Part shown: piece after piece, positions 45,537-53,817 of the stretch
How positions within the stretch are numbered: the stretch's first letter is position 1
How the letters are laid out: each line of letters begins with the position of its first letter
Source: Gordonia hirsuta DSM 44140 = NBRC 16056
Lineage (GTDB): Bacteria > Actinomycetota > Actinomycetes > Mycobacteriales > Mycobacteriaceae
Assembly (NCBI RefSeq): GCF_000333015.1
Contig: NZ_BANT01000004.1
Location: forward strand, 181,188 to 245,187
Direction of reading: 5' to 3'
Length of the DNA stretch: 64,000 nt
Made by a program: the position numbers and the translations under genes
Notes under the pieces: model-generated
Told to the model about the DNA's origin: nothing
The model's input: only the letters and a program-made list of their open reading frames with translations
Databases searched by the model: none

Positions 45537-45555
45537 TAAGGTTAGCGTAACTACA
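45537..45555 (+). promoter_or_regulatory. Iron box 1 (IdeR/DtxR-type)
   Basis: TAAGGTTAGCGTAACTACA matches 13 of 19 positions of the IdeR consensus TTAGGTTAGGCTAACCTAA, with the central TTAGNNTAAC kept. It lies 69-87 bases upstream of the ferritin start. Confidence 0.65.
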
Positions 45556-45576
45556 TACTCCCTGTTCAGAACGGGT

Positions 45577-45595
45577 TTAGGGTAGACAAAACTTG
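45577..45595 (+). promoter_or_regulatory. Iron box 2 (IdeR/DtxR-type)
   Basis: TTAGGGTAGACAAAACTTG matches 13 of 19 consensus positions. Its centre is 40 bases from that of box 1. Tandem boxes before a ferritin gene are known from mycobacterial bfrB, where iron-loaded IdeR activates transcription. Confidence 0.5.
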
Positions 45596-45623
45596 CTAGC
45601 GGAATCGAAAGGACGTCACTACC

Positions 45624-46124
45624 GTGGCCGTTATGAAGATGAATGAACAGCTTGAAGACGCCTTCAGCACGCAGATCACTCTCGAGTTCGAGTCCGCCAT
45701 GCTGTATCGGCAGCTGGCCATTGAATTCGAACTCCAGGACCTGCCCGGCATCGCCTCCTGGATGCAGGCGCACGCTGCCGAAGAGCTCGGCCACGCCGAC
45801 CGGCTGATCAAGCACCTCACCGACCGCGACAACCACCCGGTGATCGGCGACATCACGCTGCCCTCGATCAAGATCAACAGCATCGCCGAAGCCTTCGAGA
45901 TCGCCCTGGAGGCCGAAGAGAAGGTCTCCGAATCCATCCGCGGCCTCTTCCGCCTCGGCCGGGAGACCGACGACATCGATTCACGCCCGGTGATCGACTG
46001 GTTCATCGCCGAGCAGGTCGAGGAGGAGGCGACGGTCCGGGAGATCCTCGGGCGCGCCAAGCTCATCAACGACGACGGCTCGGGCATTCTGCGCCTGGAC
46101 GCCGAGCTCGGCTCCAGCGCCTGA
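45624..46124 (+). CDS. Ferritin (Ftn/BfrB type)
   Basis: 166 residues from a GTG (VAVMKMNEQL); AAAGGA lies about ten bases upstream. The four-helix bundle has the ferroxidase residues in QITLEFESAMLYRQLA (Glu), EELGHADRLIKH (Glu, His) and the helix LEAEEKVSESIRGLF, with EQVEEEATVREIL following. No heme-binding Met of bacterioferritin is evident in the usual place, so this is a non-heme ferritin. It stores iron and limits Fenton chemistry. Two iron boxes precede it and a hairpin follows. Confidence 0.93.
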   Translation: MAVMKMNEQLEDAFSTQITLEFESAMLYRQLAIEFELQDLPGIASWMQAHAAEELGHADRLIKHLTDRDNHPVIGDITLPSIKINSIAEAFEIALEAEEKVSESIRGLFRLGRETDDIDSRPVIDWFIAEQVEEEATVREILGRAKLINDDGSGILRLDAELGSSA

Positions 46125-46143
46125 CGGCTGCGCCGGCACGCTG

Positions 46144-46185
46144 CGACGACGGCTCGACCCCTTTCCGGCGGTCGGGCCGTCGTCG
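46144..46185 (+). terminator. Terminator of the ferritin gene
   Basis: A 16-bp stem (46144-46159 with 46170-46185) with one G-U pair closes a ten-base loop about 20 bases after the stop. The following bases are TCTCC, so the T tract is poor. Confidence 0.65.
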
Positions 46186-46286
46186 TCTCCCGGGAGAAAC
46201 AGGCCGTGCTCCGGAAGATCTGATTCCGCGCCTCGACCGGCGCGAGTGTGGGCTATGGTTCGGATCAACCGGAGAAATGAACAGCC

Positions 46287-46307
46287 GATGTCTTCCAGGT
46301 AGACATC
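46287..46307. promoter_or_regulatory. Inverted repeat before the Lys-rich peptide
   Basis: GATGTCT and AGACATC form 7-base arms around a 7-base spacer, 58 bases before the peptide start. A possible operator; the binding protein is unknown. Confidence 0.35.
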
Positions 46308-46364
46308 AGGTCACATCCCGGCCAGGTGACTCGACCACCGCAGTTGACGACGGGGAGGTGAATC

Positions 46365-46472
46365 ATGGGGAAGAAGAAGGACACGAAGGACAAGAAGAAG
46401 AAGGACAAGAAGAAGAAGGACAAGAAGAAGAAGGACAAGAAGAAGAAGAGCAAGAAGGGCAAGAAGAAGTAG
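46365..46472 (+). CDS. 35-residue Lys-rich peptide with DKKKK repeats
   Basis: The frame reads MGKKKDTKD followed by four DKKKK-like units and ends KSKKGKKK; 25 of 35 residues are lysine, all coded by AAG. A GGGGAGG ribosome site stands six bases before the ATG, and a perfect hairpin follows 15 bases after the stop. These features argue for translation. The peptide would carry about +20 charge and could bind DNA, RNA or polyphosphate; none of this is shown. The antisense and +1 frames give Leu-rich or Glu-rich shadows without ribosome sites. Confidence 0.65.
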   Translation: MGKKKDTKDKKKKDKKKKDKKKKDKKKKSKKGKKK

Positions 46473-46486
46473 CCCGCTCTCTTCGC

Positions 46487-46532
46487 ATGCCTTCGGGCCC
46501 GGAATCGCTCGCGATGCCGGGCCCGAAGGCAT
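46487..46532. terminator. Perfect 16-bp hairpin after the Lys-rich peptide
   Basis: ATGCCTTCGGGCCCGG (46487-46502) pairs with its inverse at 46517-46532. No T tract follows, but the place between two convergent genes suits a bidirectional terminator. Confidence 0.6.
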
Positions 46533-46598
46533 CGCCGGGGTCCGGCCGTGCGGATCAGGCTGCGGTGATCAGGCTGCGGCAGACCGGCGCACCGGCGT

Positions 46599-47162
46599 TC
46601 ACTGTTCGGTGACCGGAAGCAGCAGGCCCAGCAGCGCGCGTTCGAGTTCTTCCGGTGTCGGCGTCGGCAGACCCTCGTGGCCGTGAATGAAGCCGATCCC
46701 CGCGTACACCAGCAGGCCGGCCAGCAGCCGCGCCTGGTCGTTGCTGATCTCCAGCTCCGACAGGGTCGCATAGACGACGTTGAAGACCTCGGAGTCGATC
46801 TGCCGAACCGTTTCGGCCACCTGCTCGTTGATGCGGGCCCAGTCGCGGATCGCCGTCTCCACGGTCAGGTGATGCTCGCTGATGAGCATCGTGGACAGGG
46901 TGAGCAGACGTCGCTCCGGCGGGAGTTCGGCCAGTTGATGTAATTCGCCGATCCGGGCGGAGTTCAGCGTCCGCCAGCGCTCGGCCATCGCCTCCCACAA
47001 CGCATCGAGGTCTTTGAAGTGCCAGTAGAAGCTGCCCTTGGTCACCTCGAGGACCTCGCACAGCCGGGAGATCTTGAGACCGGCCACCCCTTCTGCGGTG
47101 ATGAGCGTCAACGCTGCATCCACCCAGTCATCAGCCGATAACCGGTTCCGTGGTGCAGCCAT
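46599..47162 (-). CDS. TetR-family regulator of the MCO-mce region (inferred)
   Basis: 187 residues. Helix-turn-helix LKISRLCEVLEVTKGSFYWHFKDLDALW near residues 29-56. The ligand domain is not assignable. It follows the exported hydrolase-like gene by three bases, so both use the promoter that faces the multicopper-oxidase gene. The palindrome at 48054-48070 in that promoter is the natural operator. The second copy at 59992-60008 would place the Mce-associated genes and the hydrolase-oxygenase genes under the same control. That link is inference. Confidence 0.85.
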   Translation of the reverse strand: MAAPRNRLSADDWVDAALTLITAEGVAGLKISRLCEVLEVTKGSFYWHFKDLDALWEAMAERWRTLNSARIGELHQLAELPPERRLLTLSTMLISEHHLTVETAIRDWARINEQVAETVRQIDSEVFNVVYATLSELEISNDQARLLAGLLVYAGIGFIHGHEGLPTPTPEELERALLGLLLPVTEQ

Positions 47163-47165
47163 CTG

Positions 47166-47990
47166 TCACCGACTCCCTATCGCCGTGCGGACCAGCGCGC
47201 CGACTGCAGGTTCAGACAGCAACGCGAAGTGATTCGCCGTGTGAATATCGACGGTGTCGAGCGTGTGGTTGCGCGCTCCCGGCAGCGCCGCCGACCGGGG
47301 ATCGCTGACCAGACCGTCGACCGGCGAGATGACATTAGTGTAACGGACATCGGCCGACGGCAGCCCGTCCCGGTGCAGGTCGGTCAGCAGGTCCGAGCCG
47401 GCGATCAGTTCACGGCAGCCGCCGCACCACGGGTCGATCAGCGGTTTCTCCACCGCCAGGATCGCGTCGTAGGTGCCCAGCCGGCGGCTGATCTGTTCGC
47501 TGTCGCCCAGGAAGGCGATATTGGTGCCGCGCCACAGCGGGCCGACGGTGATGATGTGCTCGATCGGGGCGCCGGTGGTCGCGGTGGCATGCACGCGCTG
47601 GGCCACCAGGCCGCCGGCACCGTGCGCGACGACAGTCCAGGCGCTCGACTCGGGCCGCTGCCGGGCCCGCATCAGGGCGGCGATCTGGGCGGCACTGTCG
47701 TCGATCGCGGTCAGGCCCGCGATCGGCGGCCCACCTAGATCCACGGCCAGCCGCGTCAGCGGGGTGCGGCCGTAGTCGGCCACGACGAGGCACTCCGGAC
47801 TCAGGTCCAGACGTCGCGCGAATGCCCGCATCTCGGCGGCGGTGCCGGCCATATCGTGCAGCATCAGTACCTGGCGCTCACAGGTCGCCGCAGGTGCGGC
47901 GTGGGCGCCCCCGACGGCCGCCCACGCCCCCATCGGCACGGCAAGAAGCAGCGCGACGAGACCAACGATCCAGCCCGGGAAATACCGCAC
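47166..47990 (-). CDS. Exported alpha/beta-hydrolase-like protein without the nucleophile serine
   Basis: 274 residues from a GTG (VRYFPGWIVG), preferred because AGGA lies at a good distance; the longer frame covers the operator. The signal peptide ends near AHA-AP (residue 32). VLMLHDMAGTAAEM is the oxyanion-hole region and TVVAHGAGGLVA (residues 119-130) the nucleophile elbow, where Gly replaces the expected Ser. Cysteine pairs (PWCGGC) suggest an extracellular fold. A histidine exists late in the chain (HTANHFALL). It may be a non-catalytic binding protein or use another nucleophile. It is coupled to the TetR gene. Confidence 0.78.
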   Translation of the reverse strand: MRYFPGWIVGLVALLLAVPMGAWAAVGGAHAAPAATCERQVLMLHDMAGTAAEMRAFARRLDLSPECLVVADYGRTPLTRLAVDLGGPPIAGLTAIDDSAAQIAALMRARQRPESSAWTVVAHGAGGLVAQRVHATATTGAPIEHIITVGPLWRGTNIAFLGDSEQISRRLGTYDAILAVEKPLIDPWCGGCRELIAGSDLLTDLHRDGLPSADVRYTNVISPVDGLVSDPRSAALPGARNHTLDTVDIHTANHFALLSEPAVGALVRTAIGSR

Positions 47991-48053
47991 TTTCCATCCT
48001 CTACCTGCATCGACATCGACGGATGACGACCGTTCCCGCGATGACTCCGAACA

Positions 48054-48070
48054 GACCATACCGTATGGTA
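48054..48070. promoter_or_regulatory. Operator A of the divergent TetR / MCO-mce promoter
   Basis: GACCATACCGTATGGTA is a 17-base palindrome centred on 48062 (one mismatched outer pair). It lies between the hydrolase start (47990) and the multicopper-oxidase start (48115). A near copy with 14 of 17 identical bases lies at 59992-60008. Confidence 0.72.
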
Positions 48071-48114
48071 CTGTGCGGTTCATCTCACTCACACGCGATC
48101 GAGGGACATATCAC

Positions 48115-49968
48115 GTGGGTTCGAATTTCAGCCGTCGCCAGCTTCTGCTGGGCGGGGGCGCTGCTCTGGCGGGGTTGAGCTTAGGGCGCAGTTCGGTGCG
48201 CGCGGAGCCGCAGCTGTCTCCCGGAGAGCTGCCGATCAAGGTACCGACCATCTTCCATTCCCCACCGATGGCCAAGTACGTCGACGACCTGACCGTCCCG
48301 GGGGTGATCCAGTCGTCCCCGACCACTCCGATCGACATCGTCGCGCGATCGACTAAGGCGCGTTTTCACCGGGATCAGCCCCGCGTGCCGGCGATGGCTT
48401 ACAACGACGAGGACTACCTGGGCCCCACCATCGAAGCCCACGTCGACGAGCAGACGACGATCCACTACCGCAGCGCGCTGGGCACACACACCTTCGCCGC
48501 CGATCTGGACACGAGCCTGCACGGGGTGCAGGACAGCTACCGGTTGCGCCCACCCACGTCGATGCATCTGCACGGCGGCGCCACCCCGCCGGAATACGAC
48601 GGGCACCCGGAAAAGCTGATGCTGCCGCACCAGGGCACCCAGCTGTTCAAGTTCCCCAATCGGCAGGAAGCCGGCCACCTCTGGTACCACGATCACGCGA
48701 TGGCGATCACGCGCGCCAACGTCTACGCGGGCCTGGCCGGGATGTATTTCCTGCGCGACGGCTTCGACACCGGCCGTCCCGACAATCCGCTGGGCCTGCC
48801 GGCCGGCGAGCACGAGGTGCCGCTGATCCTGCAGGAGAAGATCTTCGCCGCCGACGGCCGCCAGTCGCTGCGCTCGACTCCGGTGGTTCCCGAAGGCCAC
48901 TGGGAGGGCGGCGCGGTCGGCGACCGCGGTCTGGTCAACGGCAAGGTCTGGCCCAAAATGCGCGTCGACCGGGGCCTCTACCGCTTCCGCGTGATCAACG
49001 CCGCGTCCTTCTCGGTCTGGCGGCTGTTCTTCTCCAACAAGATGCGGTTCTGGGTGATCGGCAACGAGGGCGGGCTGCTGGATGCCCCGGTGTCGACGCG
49101 CTCGATCCTGGTCTCCCCTGCCGAGCGTTTCGACATCCTTGTCGACTTCAGCTCACTGGCCCCCGGGCAGACGGTGGACCTGTGCAACGATCTGGCCCCG
49201 CCCACCCAGGCGGCCATCCTCGGCGAAGTGGCGATGCCGCGGTTCTGCCGCTTCATCGCCGGGGCCGGGAAGGGACACCGCGGCGGTGTGCCGAGCAGGC
49301 TGCGCGGGGGCCGCAACCAGCCGGCGGCCCTGCCCCCGGTCGCCACACCGCAGCGCACCCGCACCGTCACCCTCTCCCAGCCTTATGCGCTGCGGATCCC
49401 GCCGGCGATCATGACGATGAACAACCTGCGCTACGCCGATCCGCAGATCGAGAAACCGCGGGAAGGCACCATCGAGCGCTGGGACATCGTCAACATCACC
49501 CCTGACCCGCATCCGGTGCACCTGCATCTGGTGATGTTCCGGGTCCTGGGTCGGCGTCCGCTGCGCACCGTCGACTACCAGGCAGCGCATCCGCAACCGC
49601 CCGTGGGCACCCGGTGGGCACCGGACCCCTCCGGCTTCTACGCCGGGCCGATGCGTCCCCCGGCCGCCTGGGAGCGCGGCTGGAAGGACACCGTGCACGC
49701 GATCGCCGGGCACGTCACCTCGATCATCGTGCGCTGGCCGACCGCCGACGAGCTCGGCTTCGACCCCGACGCCCTGTTCTCCTCGGATCCGACCAAGAAC
49801 TGGACCAAGCCCTCCGGCGGGCGCGCGGCGGCCCGCCCGCCGGCCACGCACGGGCACCAGAGCGCGCATGCCGCCGAACGCGAACTGCAGGGGTACGTCT
49901 GGCACTGTCACATCCTCGACCACGAAGACCACGACATGATGTTGCGCTACCGGCTGCTGCCCTCATGA
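48115..49968 (+). CDS. Tat-exported multicopper oxidase (CotA/phenoxazinone-synthase-like)
   Basis: 617 residues from a GTG with GAGGGA upstream. A twin-arginine signal FSRRQLLLGGGAALAGL spans residues 5-21. Copper motifs are HLHGG (151-155), WYHDHAM (190-196), HPVHLHLVMF (466-475) and HCHILDHEDHDMM (597-609), so all four blue-copper and trinuclear sites are present, with Met as T1 axial ligand. The large insert between cupredoxin domains resembles CotA and phenoxazinone synthase. It should oxidise phenols, amines or metal ions outside the membrane with reduction of O2. Its stop overlaps the start of yrbEA (ATGA). Confidence 0.9.
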   Translation: MGSNFSRRQLLLGGGAALAGLSLGRSSVRAEPQLSPGELPIKVPTIFHSPPMAKYVDDLTVPGVIQSSPTTPIDIVARSTKARFHRDQPRVPAMAYNDEDYLGPTIEAHVDEQTTIHYRSALGTHTFAADLDTSLHGVQDSYRLRPPTSMHLHGGATPPEYDGHPEKLMLPHQGTQLFKFPNRQEAGHLWYHDHAMAITRANVYAGLAGMYFLRDGFDTGRPDNPLGLPAGEHEVPLILQEKIFAADGRQSLRSTPVVPEGHWEGGAVGDRGLVNGKVWPKMRVDRGLYRFRVINAASFSVWRLFFSNKMRFWVIGNEGGLLDAPVSTRSILVSPAERFDILVDFSSLAPGQTVDLCNDLAPPTQAAILGEVAMPRFCRFIAGAGKGHRGGVPSRLRGGRNQPAALPPVATPQRTRTVTLSQPYALRIPPAIMTMNNLRYADPQIEKPREGTIERWDIVNITPDPHPVHLHLVMFRVLGRRPLRTVDYQAAHPQPPVGTRWAPDPSGFYAGPMRPPAAWERGWKDTVHAIAGHVTSIIVRWPTADELGFDPDALFSSDPTKNWTKPSGGRAAARPPATHGHQSAHAAERELQGYVWHCHILDHEDHDMMLRYRLLPS

Positions 49969-50783
49969 CCGTCGAACAACCGCGGACCGACCGGCTGGAC
50001 GCCGCCCGCACCGGGCTGACGTCGGCGGTGCGGGGGGTGCTGTCGAGCGTCGGCGAATTCTTCGCCCTCTGCGCAGACACCGGTCGGGCCACCTTTCGCC
50101 GGCCGGTGCAGGTCGCCGAATTCGGGATCCAGTGCCTGACGATCATTCGCGTGTCGCTGCTGCCGACCATCGTCATGGCCATCCCGTTCACCGTGCTGGT
50201 GGTCTTCACCCTCAACGCCCTGCTCGGCGAGATCGGCGCCCGGGATCTGTCCGGCGCCGGAGCAGGTTTCGGTGCCGTCACCCAGATCGGCCCGCTGGTG
50301 ACCGTCCTGGTGGTCGCCGGCACCGGTGCCACCGCGATCGCCGCGGACCTGGGATCGCGCACCATCCGCGAAGAGATCGACGCGATGGATGTGCTCGGCA
50401 TCGACCCGGTCGCCCGCCTGGTGGTGCCCCGGGTGGCCGCCTCCACGCTGGTGGCCTTCCTGCTCAACGCCGGCGTCTGTGCCATCGGGATCGTCGGCGG
50501 CTTCTTCTTCTCGGTCTACGCCCAGGACGTCTCCCCGGGTTCGTACGCCTCGAGCCTGACGTTGCTGGTCGGCCCCGGCGAGGTGATCCTCTCGCAGATC
50601 AAGGCGGCGGTCTTCGGCGGGGTGGCCGGGCTGATCGCCTGCTACCGCGGGCTGACCGTCTCCGGCGGCCCCAAGGCGGTGGGCAATGCGGTCAACGAGA
50701 CCGTCGTCTACTCCTTCAGCGCGCTCTTCGTCCTGAACCTGGTACTCACCGCGGTCGGCGTGGCCATCGGAGGCGGCCTGTGA
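49965..50783 (+). CDS. yrbEA: MlaE-family permease YrbEA
   Basis: 272 residues with about five hydrophobic segments. EEIDAMDVLGIDPVARLVVPR is the conserved MlaE motif that contacts the ATPase. It forms the membrane channel of the Mce lipid importer with YrbEB. It is translationally coupled to the multicopper-oxidase gene before it (ATGA) and to yrbEB after it (GTGA). Confidence 0.95.
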   Translation: MTVEQPRTDRLDAARTGLTSAVRGVLSSVGEFFALCADTGRATFRRPVQVAEFGIQCLTIIRVSLLPTIVMAIPFTVLVVFTLNALLGEIGARDLSGAGAGFGAVTQIGPLVTVLVVAGTGATAIAADLGSRTIREEIDAMDVLGIDPVARLVVPRVAASTLVAFLLNAGVCAIGIVGGFFFSVYAQDVSPGSYASSLTLLVGPGEVILSQIKAAVFGGVAGLIACYRGLTVSGGPKAVGNAVNETVVYSFSALFVLNLVLTAVGVAIGGGL

Positions 50784-51631
50784 CCCTGCTGCACAAGGCG
50801 CCCGTCCGCGTCACCCGCCGCTTCTTGACCACCCTGGACGACGGCATCGTCGAGACCGGCCGGTTCATCCGCTTCATCGCCCGCGCCTTCGCCTCGGCGG
50901 CCCGCGCGATCCGCCATCACACCGCCGAACTGCTCCGCATCATCGCCGACCTGAGCCTGGGCAGCGGCGCCCTGGCCCTGATCGGCGGCACCGTGATGAT
51001 CACCGGCTTCCTCACCCTGTTCGCCGGCGCGACGGTGGCGGTCCAGGGCTACAGCACCCTGGGCGACATCGGCGTCGACGCGATGACCGGTTTCCTGTCG
51101 GCCTACGTCAATGTGCGCGTGGTGGTTCCGGTGACCGCCGGCATCGGGCTGGCCGCGACGGTCGGCGCCAGTACCACCGCGGAGCTGGGCGCCATGCGGA
51201 TCAGCGAAGAGATCGATGCCCTCGAGGTGATGGCCATCCGGCCGATGCCCTATCTGGTGGGCACCCGGCTGGTCGCCGGCCTGGTCACCATCCTGCCGAT
51301 CTACGCCGTCGGCATGCTGTTCTCGTTCCTGTCCAGCCGCGTGGTGACCGTCTACATCCTGGGCCAGTCCCCCGGCGTCTACGACCACTACTTCTCCACC
51401 TTCCTGATCCCCAGTGACGTGCTGTGGTCGTTCCTGCAGGCGATCACCATGGCGGTGCTGGTGATGCTCATCTGCACCTACTACGGCTACTACGCCAGCG
51501 GCGGACCCGAGGGGGTCGGCGTCGCCACCGGCCGGGCCGTCCGCCTGTCCCTGGTCAGCGTGGTCACGGTGACCCTGATCATCGCCCTGTCCCTCTACGG
51601 CAGCTCCCGCGGGCTGCGATTGGCGGGCTGA
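50780..51631 (+). CDS. yrbEB: MlaE-family permease YrbEB
   Basis: 283 residues from a GTG inside the yrbEA stop. EEIDALEVMAIRPMPYLVGTR is the coupling motif. The C-terminal YYGYYASGGPEGVGVATGRAVR is typical of the B subunit. The mceA start follows three bases after its stop. Confidence 0.95.
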   Translation: MTLLHKAPVRVTRRFLTTLDDGIVETGRFIRFIARAFASAARAIRHHTAELLRIIADLSLGSGALALIGGTVMITGFLTLFAGATVAVQGYSTLGDIGVDAMTGFLSAYVNVRVVVPVTAGIGLAATVGASTTAELGAMRISEEIDALEVMAIRPMPYLVGTRLVAGLVTILPIYAVGMLFSFLSSRVVTVYILGQSPGVYDHYFSTFLIPSDVLWSFLQAITMAVLVMLICTYYGYYASGGPEGVGVATGRAVRLSLVSVVTVTLIIALSLYGSSRGLRLAG

Positions 51632-51634
51632 GCC

Positions 51635-52804
51635 GTGTCGATCCGAGCACAACACCGCCTGTGGACCCTGCTGGGTGCGGTTCTGCTGGTCGCCGGAGGT
51701 TTTCTGGTGGTCGGCGCCTACCGCGGCGACTTCCAGGACACCGTCACGCTCTACGTGGACTCCGACCGGGCCGGACTGGCTCTGGAGCCCGGCGCCATGG
51801 TCAAACGGCACGGCGTCGCGATCGGCTCGGTCCGTCAGGTGTCGCTGACCGGTTCGGGCGCGCAGATCACCCTGGCCATCGAACGCGATGCAGCACGCCT
51901 GATCCCGGCCGACACCGATATCGCGATCGCCTCCACCACCGTCTTCGGCGGCAAGAACGTCGAAGTGATCGATCCGCCGCGCCCGTCGTCGGCCACCGTG
52001 GCCGACGGTGCGACGACCGCTGCCAGCTCGGTGTCGGTGGAACTCGACACCGTCTTCAGCACCCTGACCGGCGTGCTCAGCGTCGTCGAACCGGACAAAC
52101 TGAACCAGATCCTGGGTGCGGCGGCCACCGCTCTGGACGGCAACGGCGCCGCCCTCGGCACGAGCCTGGGTGACCTGGAGGCCGTGCTGTCGATGCTCAA
52201 CGACCGCCTGCCCACCCTGGAACAGATGTCGCGGTCCACCGCCACGGCCGCCCGGGTGTACGCCGGGGCGAGCGAGGACATCCTGGCCACCCTGCAGAAC
52301 CTGACCCTGACCGCGAACACGATCCGGGAGAAGACCGACGGCATCGACGATCTGCTGTCCGGGGTGATCGGCCTGTCCGATCGCGGCAATGCGGTGCTGG
52401 CCCCCAACTCCGAGGACATGGTCCAGGCGGTGGCGCTGCTGACCCCCACCGCGACGCTGCTGCAGCGATACAGTCCGGTGATCACCTGCTTCCTCAAGGG
52501 CGCCGATGTGGCACGCGTGGAAGCCGAGAAGGTCTCCGGCGGTAACGGGACGACGATGCTGCTCAACTCGACCTTCCTGCTCGGCACCGACGCCTACACG
52601 TACCCGAAAGACCTGCCGAAGGTGGCCGCCACCGGCGGTCCGCGCTGCGGAGCGCTGCCGACGGTGACCCTGGCCGATGTGCCCACCCCCTACGTCGTCG
52701 CCGACACCGGGGCCAACCCGTTCGATCCGGACCGCACCTCACCGGCGCTGGCACCGCAGACGATGCTCGAGTTCATGCTCGGCGGATCGGGGGCCGGCCG
52801 ATGA
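51635..52804 (+). CDS. mceA: Mce family protein MceA
   Basis: 389 residues from a GTG. An N-terminal membrane anchor (LLGAVLLVAGGFLVVGAY) and an MlaD/MCE domain (residues about 36-112, VTLYVDSDRAGLALEPGAMVKRHGVAIGSV) are followed by a long helical region that builds the tunnel with MceB-F. It acts in the periplasm as part of a lipid or steroid importer. The four-base overlap with mceB shows coupling. Confidence 0.95.
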   Translation: MSIRAQHRLWTLLGAVLLVAGGFLVVGAYRGDFQDTVTLYVDSDRAGLALEPGAMVKRHGVAIGSVRQVSLTGSGAQITLAIERDAARLIPADTDIAIASTTVFGGKNVEVIDPPRPSSATVADGATTAASSVSVELDTVFSTLTGVLSVVEPDKLNQILGAAATALDGNGAALGTSLGDLEAVLSMLNDRLPTLEQMSRSTATAARVYAGASEDILATLQNLTLTANTIREKTDGIDDLLSGVIGLSDRGNAVLAPNSEDMVQAVALLTPTATLLQRYSPVITCFLKGADVARVEAEKVSGGNGTTMLLNSTFLLGTDAYTYPKDLPKVAATGGPRCGALPTVTLADVPTPYVVADTGANPFDPDRTSPALAPQTMLEFMLGGSGAGR

Positions 52805-53817
52805 CCACCGCCCGCTGGCTGACTCTGGCCTCGTTCGTCGCCGTGATGAGCCTGATCCTGGCCGCCCTGTTCGCCGTCTTCGGCAATCTGCGTTTCGACA
52901 GCAACCACTATCGCGCCGAATTCTCCGATGTGTCCGGGTTGCAGGCCGACCAGTTCGTCCGGGTCGCCGGTGTCGAGGTGGGCAAGGTGACCTCGGTGCA
53001 GATCACCGACCGGCAGAGCGTGCTGGTCGATTTCGTCATCGACGACTCGTACCTGCCGACCACCGCGACCACCGCCACCGTGCGCTACCTGAACCTGACC
53101 GGCGACCGCTATCTGGAACTGCGCGACGGCGCCGGCAGTCCGCAGCCTCTGAGTGCCGGCGGCACCATCGCCCTGGATCACACCGCCCCGGCCCTGGACC
53201 TGGATGCGCTGCTGGGCAGCTTCCGGCCGCTGCTGGCGGCGATCGAACCCGGCCAGATCAACAACTTCACCGCCGACCTGCTGGCCGTCCTGCAGGGGCA
53301 GGGGTCCACCGTGGAATCGCTGCTGACCCGGACCGCATCGGTCACGGCGGCGCTGGCCGACCGGGACAAGATCATCGGCGATCTGATCATCGACCTGAAC
53401 ACCGTGCTGGGCTCGCTGGCCGACCGCGAAGAGCAGCTGGGCACCGCCCTGGACGCCACCGCGCTGCTGGCCGGCCGGCTGGCCGACGACGCGGCCACCT
53501 GGGGCCGGGCCCTGACCTCGGTGAACCAGACGACGGCCTCCCTCGGTGAACTGCTCACCGACACCCGTGCGCCGATCGCCGACACGCTCACCCAGCTCAA
53601 GCGCACCGCCGATCAGCTCAACGCCGGTTCCGAGACCATCGAGAGCAACCTGTCGCGGCTGCCGGACACCTACCAGAAGCTGACGCGCCTGGGCGCCTAC
53701 GGCAACTTCTTCAATTACTACCTGTGCACCCTGCGCCTCAAACTGACCGGCGCCGACGGCGAGGACGTCGTCCTGCCGCTGTTCGGCCAGACCACGGGAC
53801 GGTGTGAACCGCGATGA
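52801..53817 (+). CDS. mceB: Mce family protein MceB
   Basis: 338 residues. Membrane anchor at about 8-27, MCE domain YRAEFSDVSGLQADQFVRVAG, then coiled-coil-like helices (LIIDLNTVLGSLADREEQLG) and a conserved C-terminal GNFFNYYLCTLRLKL. ATGA overlaps connect it to mceA and mceC. Confidence 0.95.
   Translation: MTTARWLTLASFVAVMSLILAALFAVFGNLRFDSNHYRAEFSDVSGLQADQFVRVAGVEVGKVTSVQITDRQSVLVDFVIDDSYLPTTATTATVRYLNLTGDRYLELRDGAGSPQPLSAGGTIALDHTAPALDLDALLGSFRPLLAAIEPGQINNFTADLLAVLQGQGSTVESLLTRTASVTAALADRDKIIGDLIIDLNTVLGSLADREEQLGTALDATALLAGRLADDAATWGRALTSVNQTTASLGELLTDTRAPIADTLTQLKRTADQLNAGSETIESNLSRLPDTYQKLTRLGAYGNFFNYYLCTLRLKLTGADGEDVVLPLFGQTTGRCEPR

Noticed and set aside
46277..46612. 111-codon Glu-rich frame overlapping the Lys-rich peptide
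   Set aside because: It has no ribosome site and runs through the terminator hairpin; the Lys frame has a ribosome site and stops before the hairpin.
47842..48114. N-terminal extension of the multicopper oxidase (91 codons)
   Set aside because: It runs through the divergent promoter and operator A. The GTG at 48115 places the Tat signal correctly and has a ribosome site.
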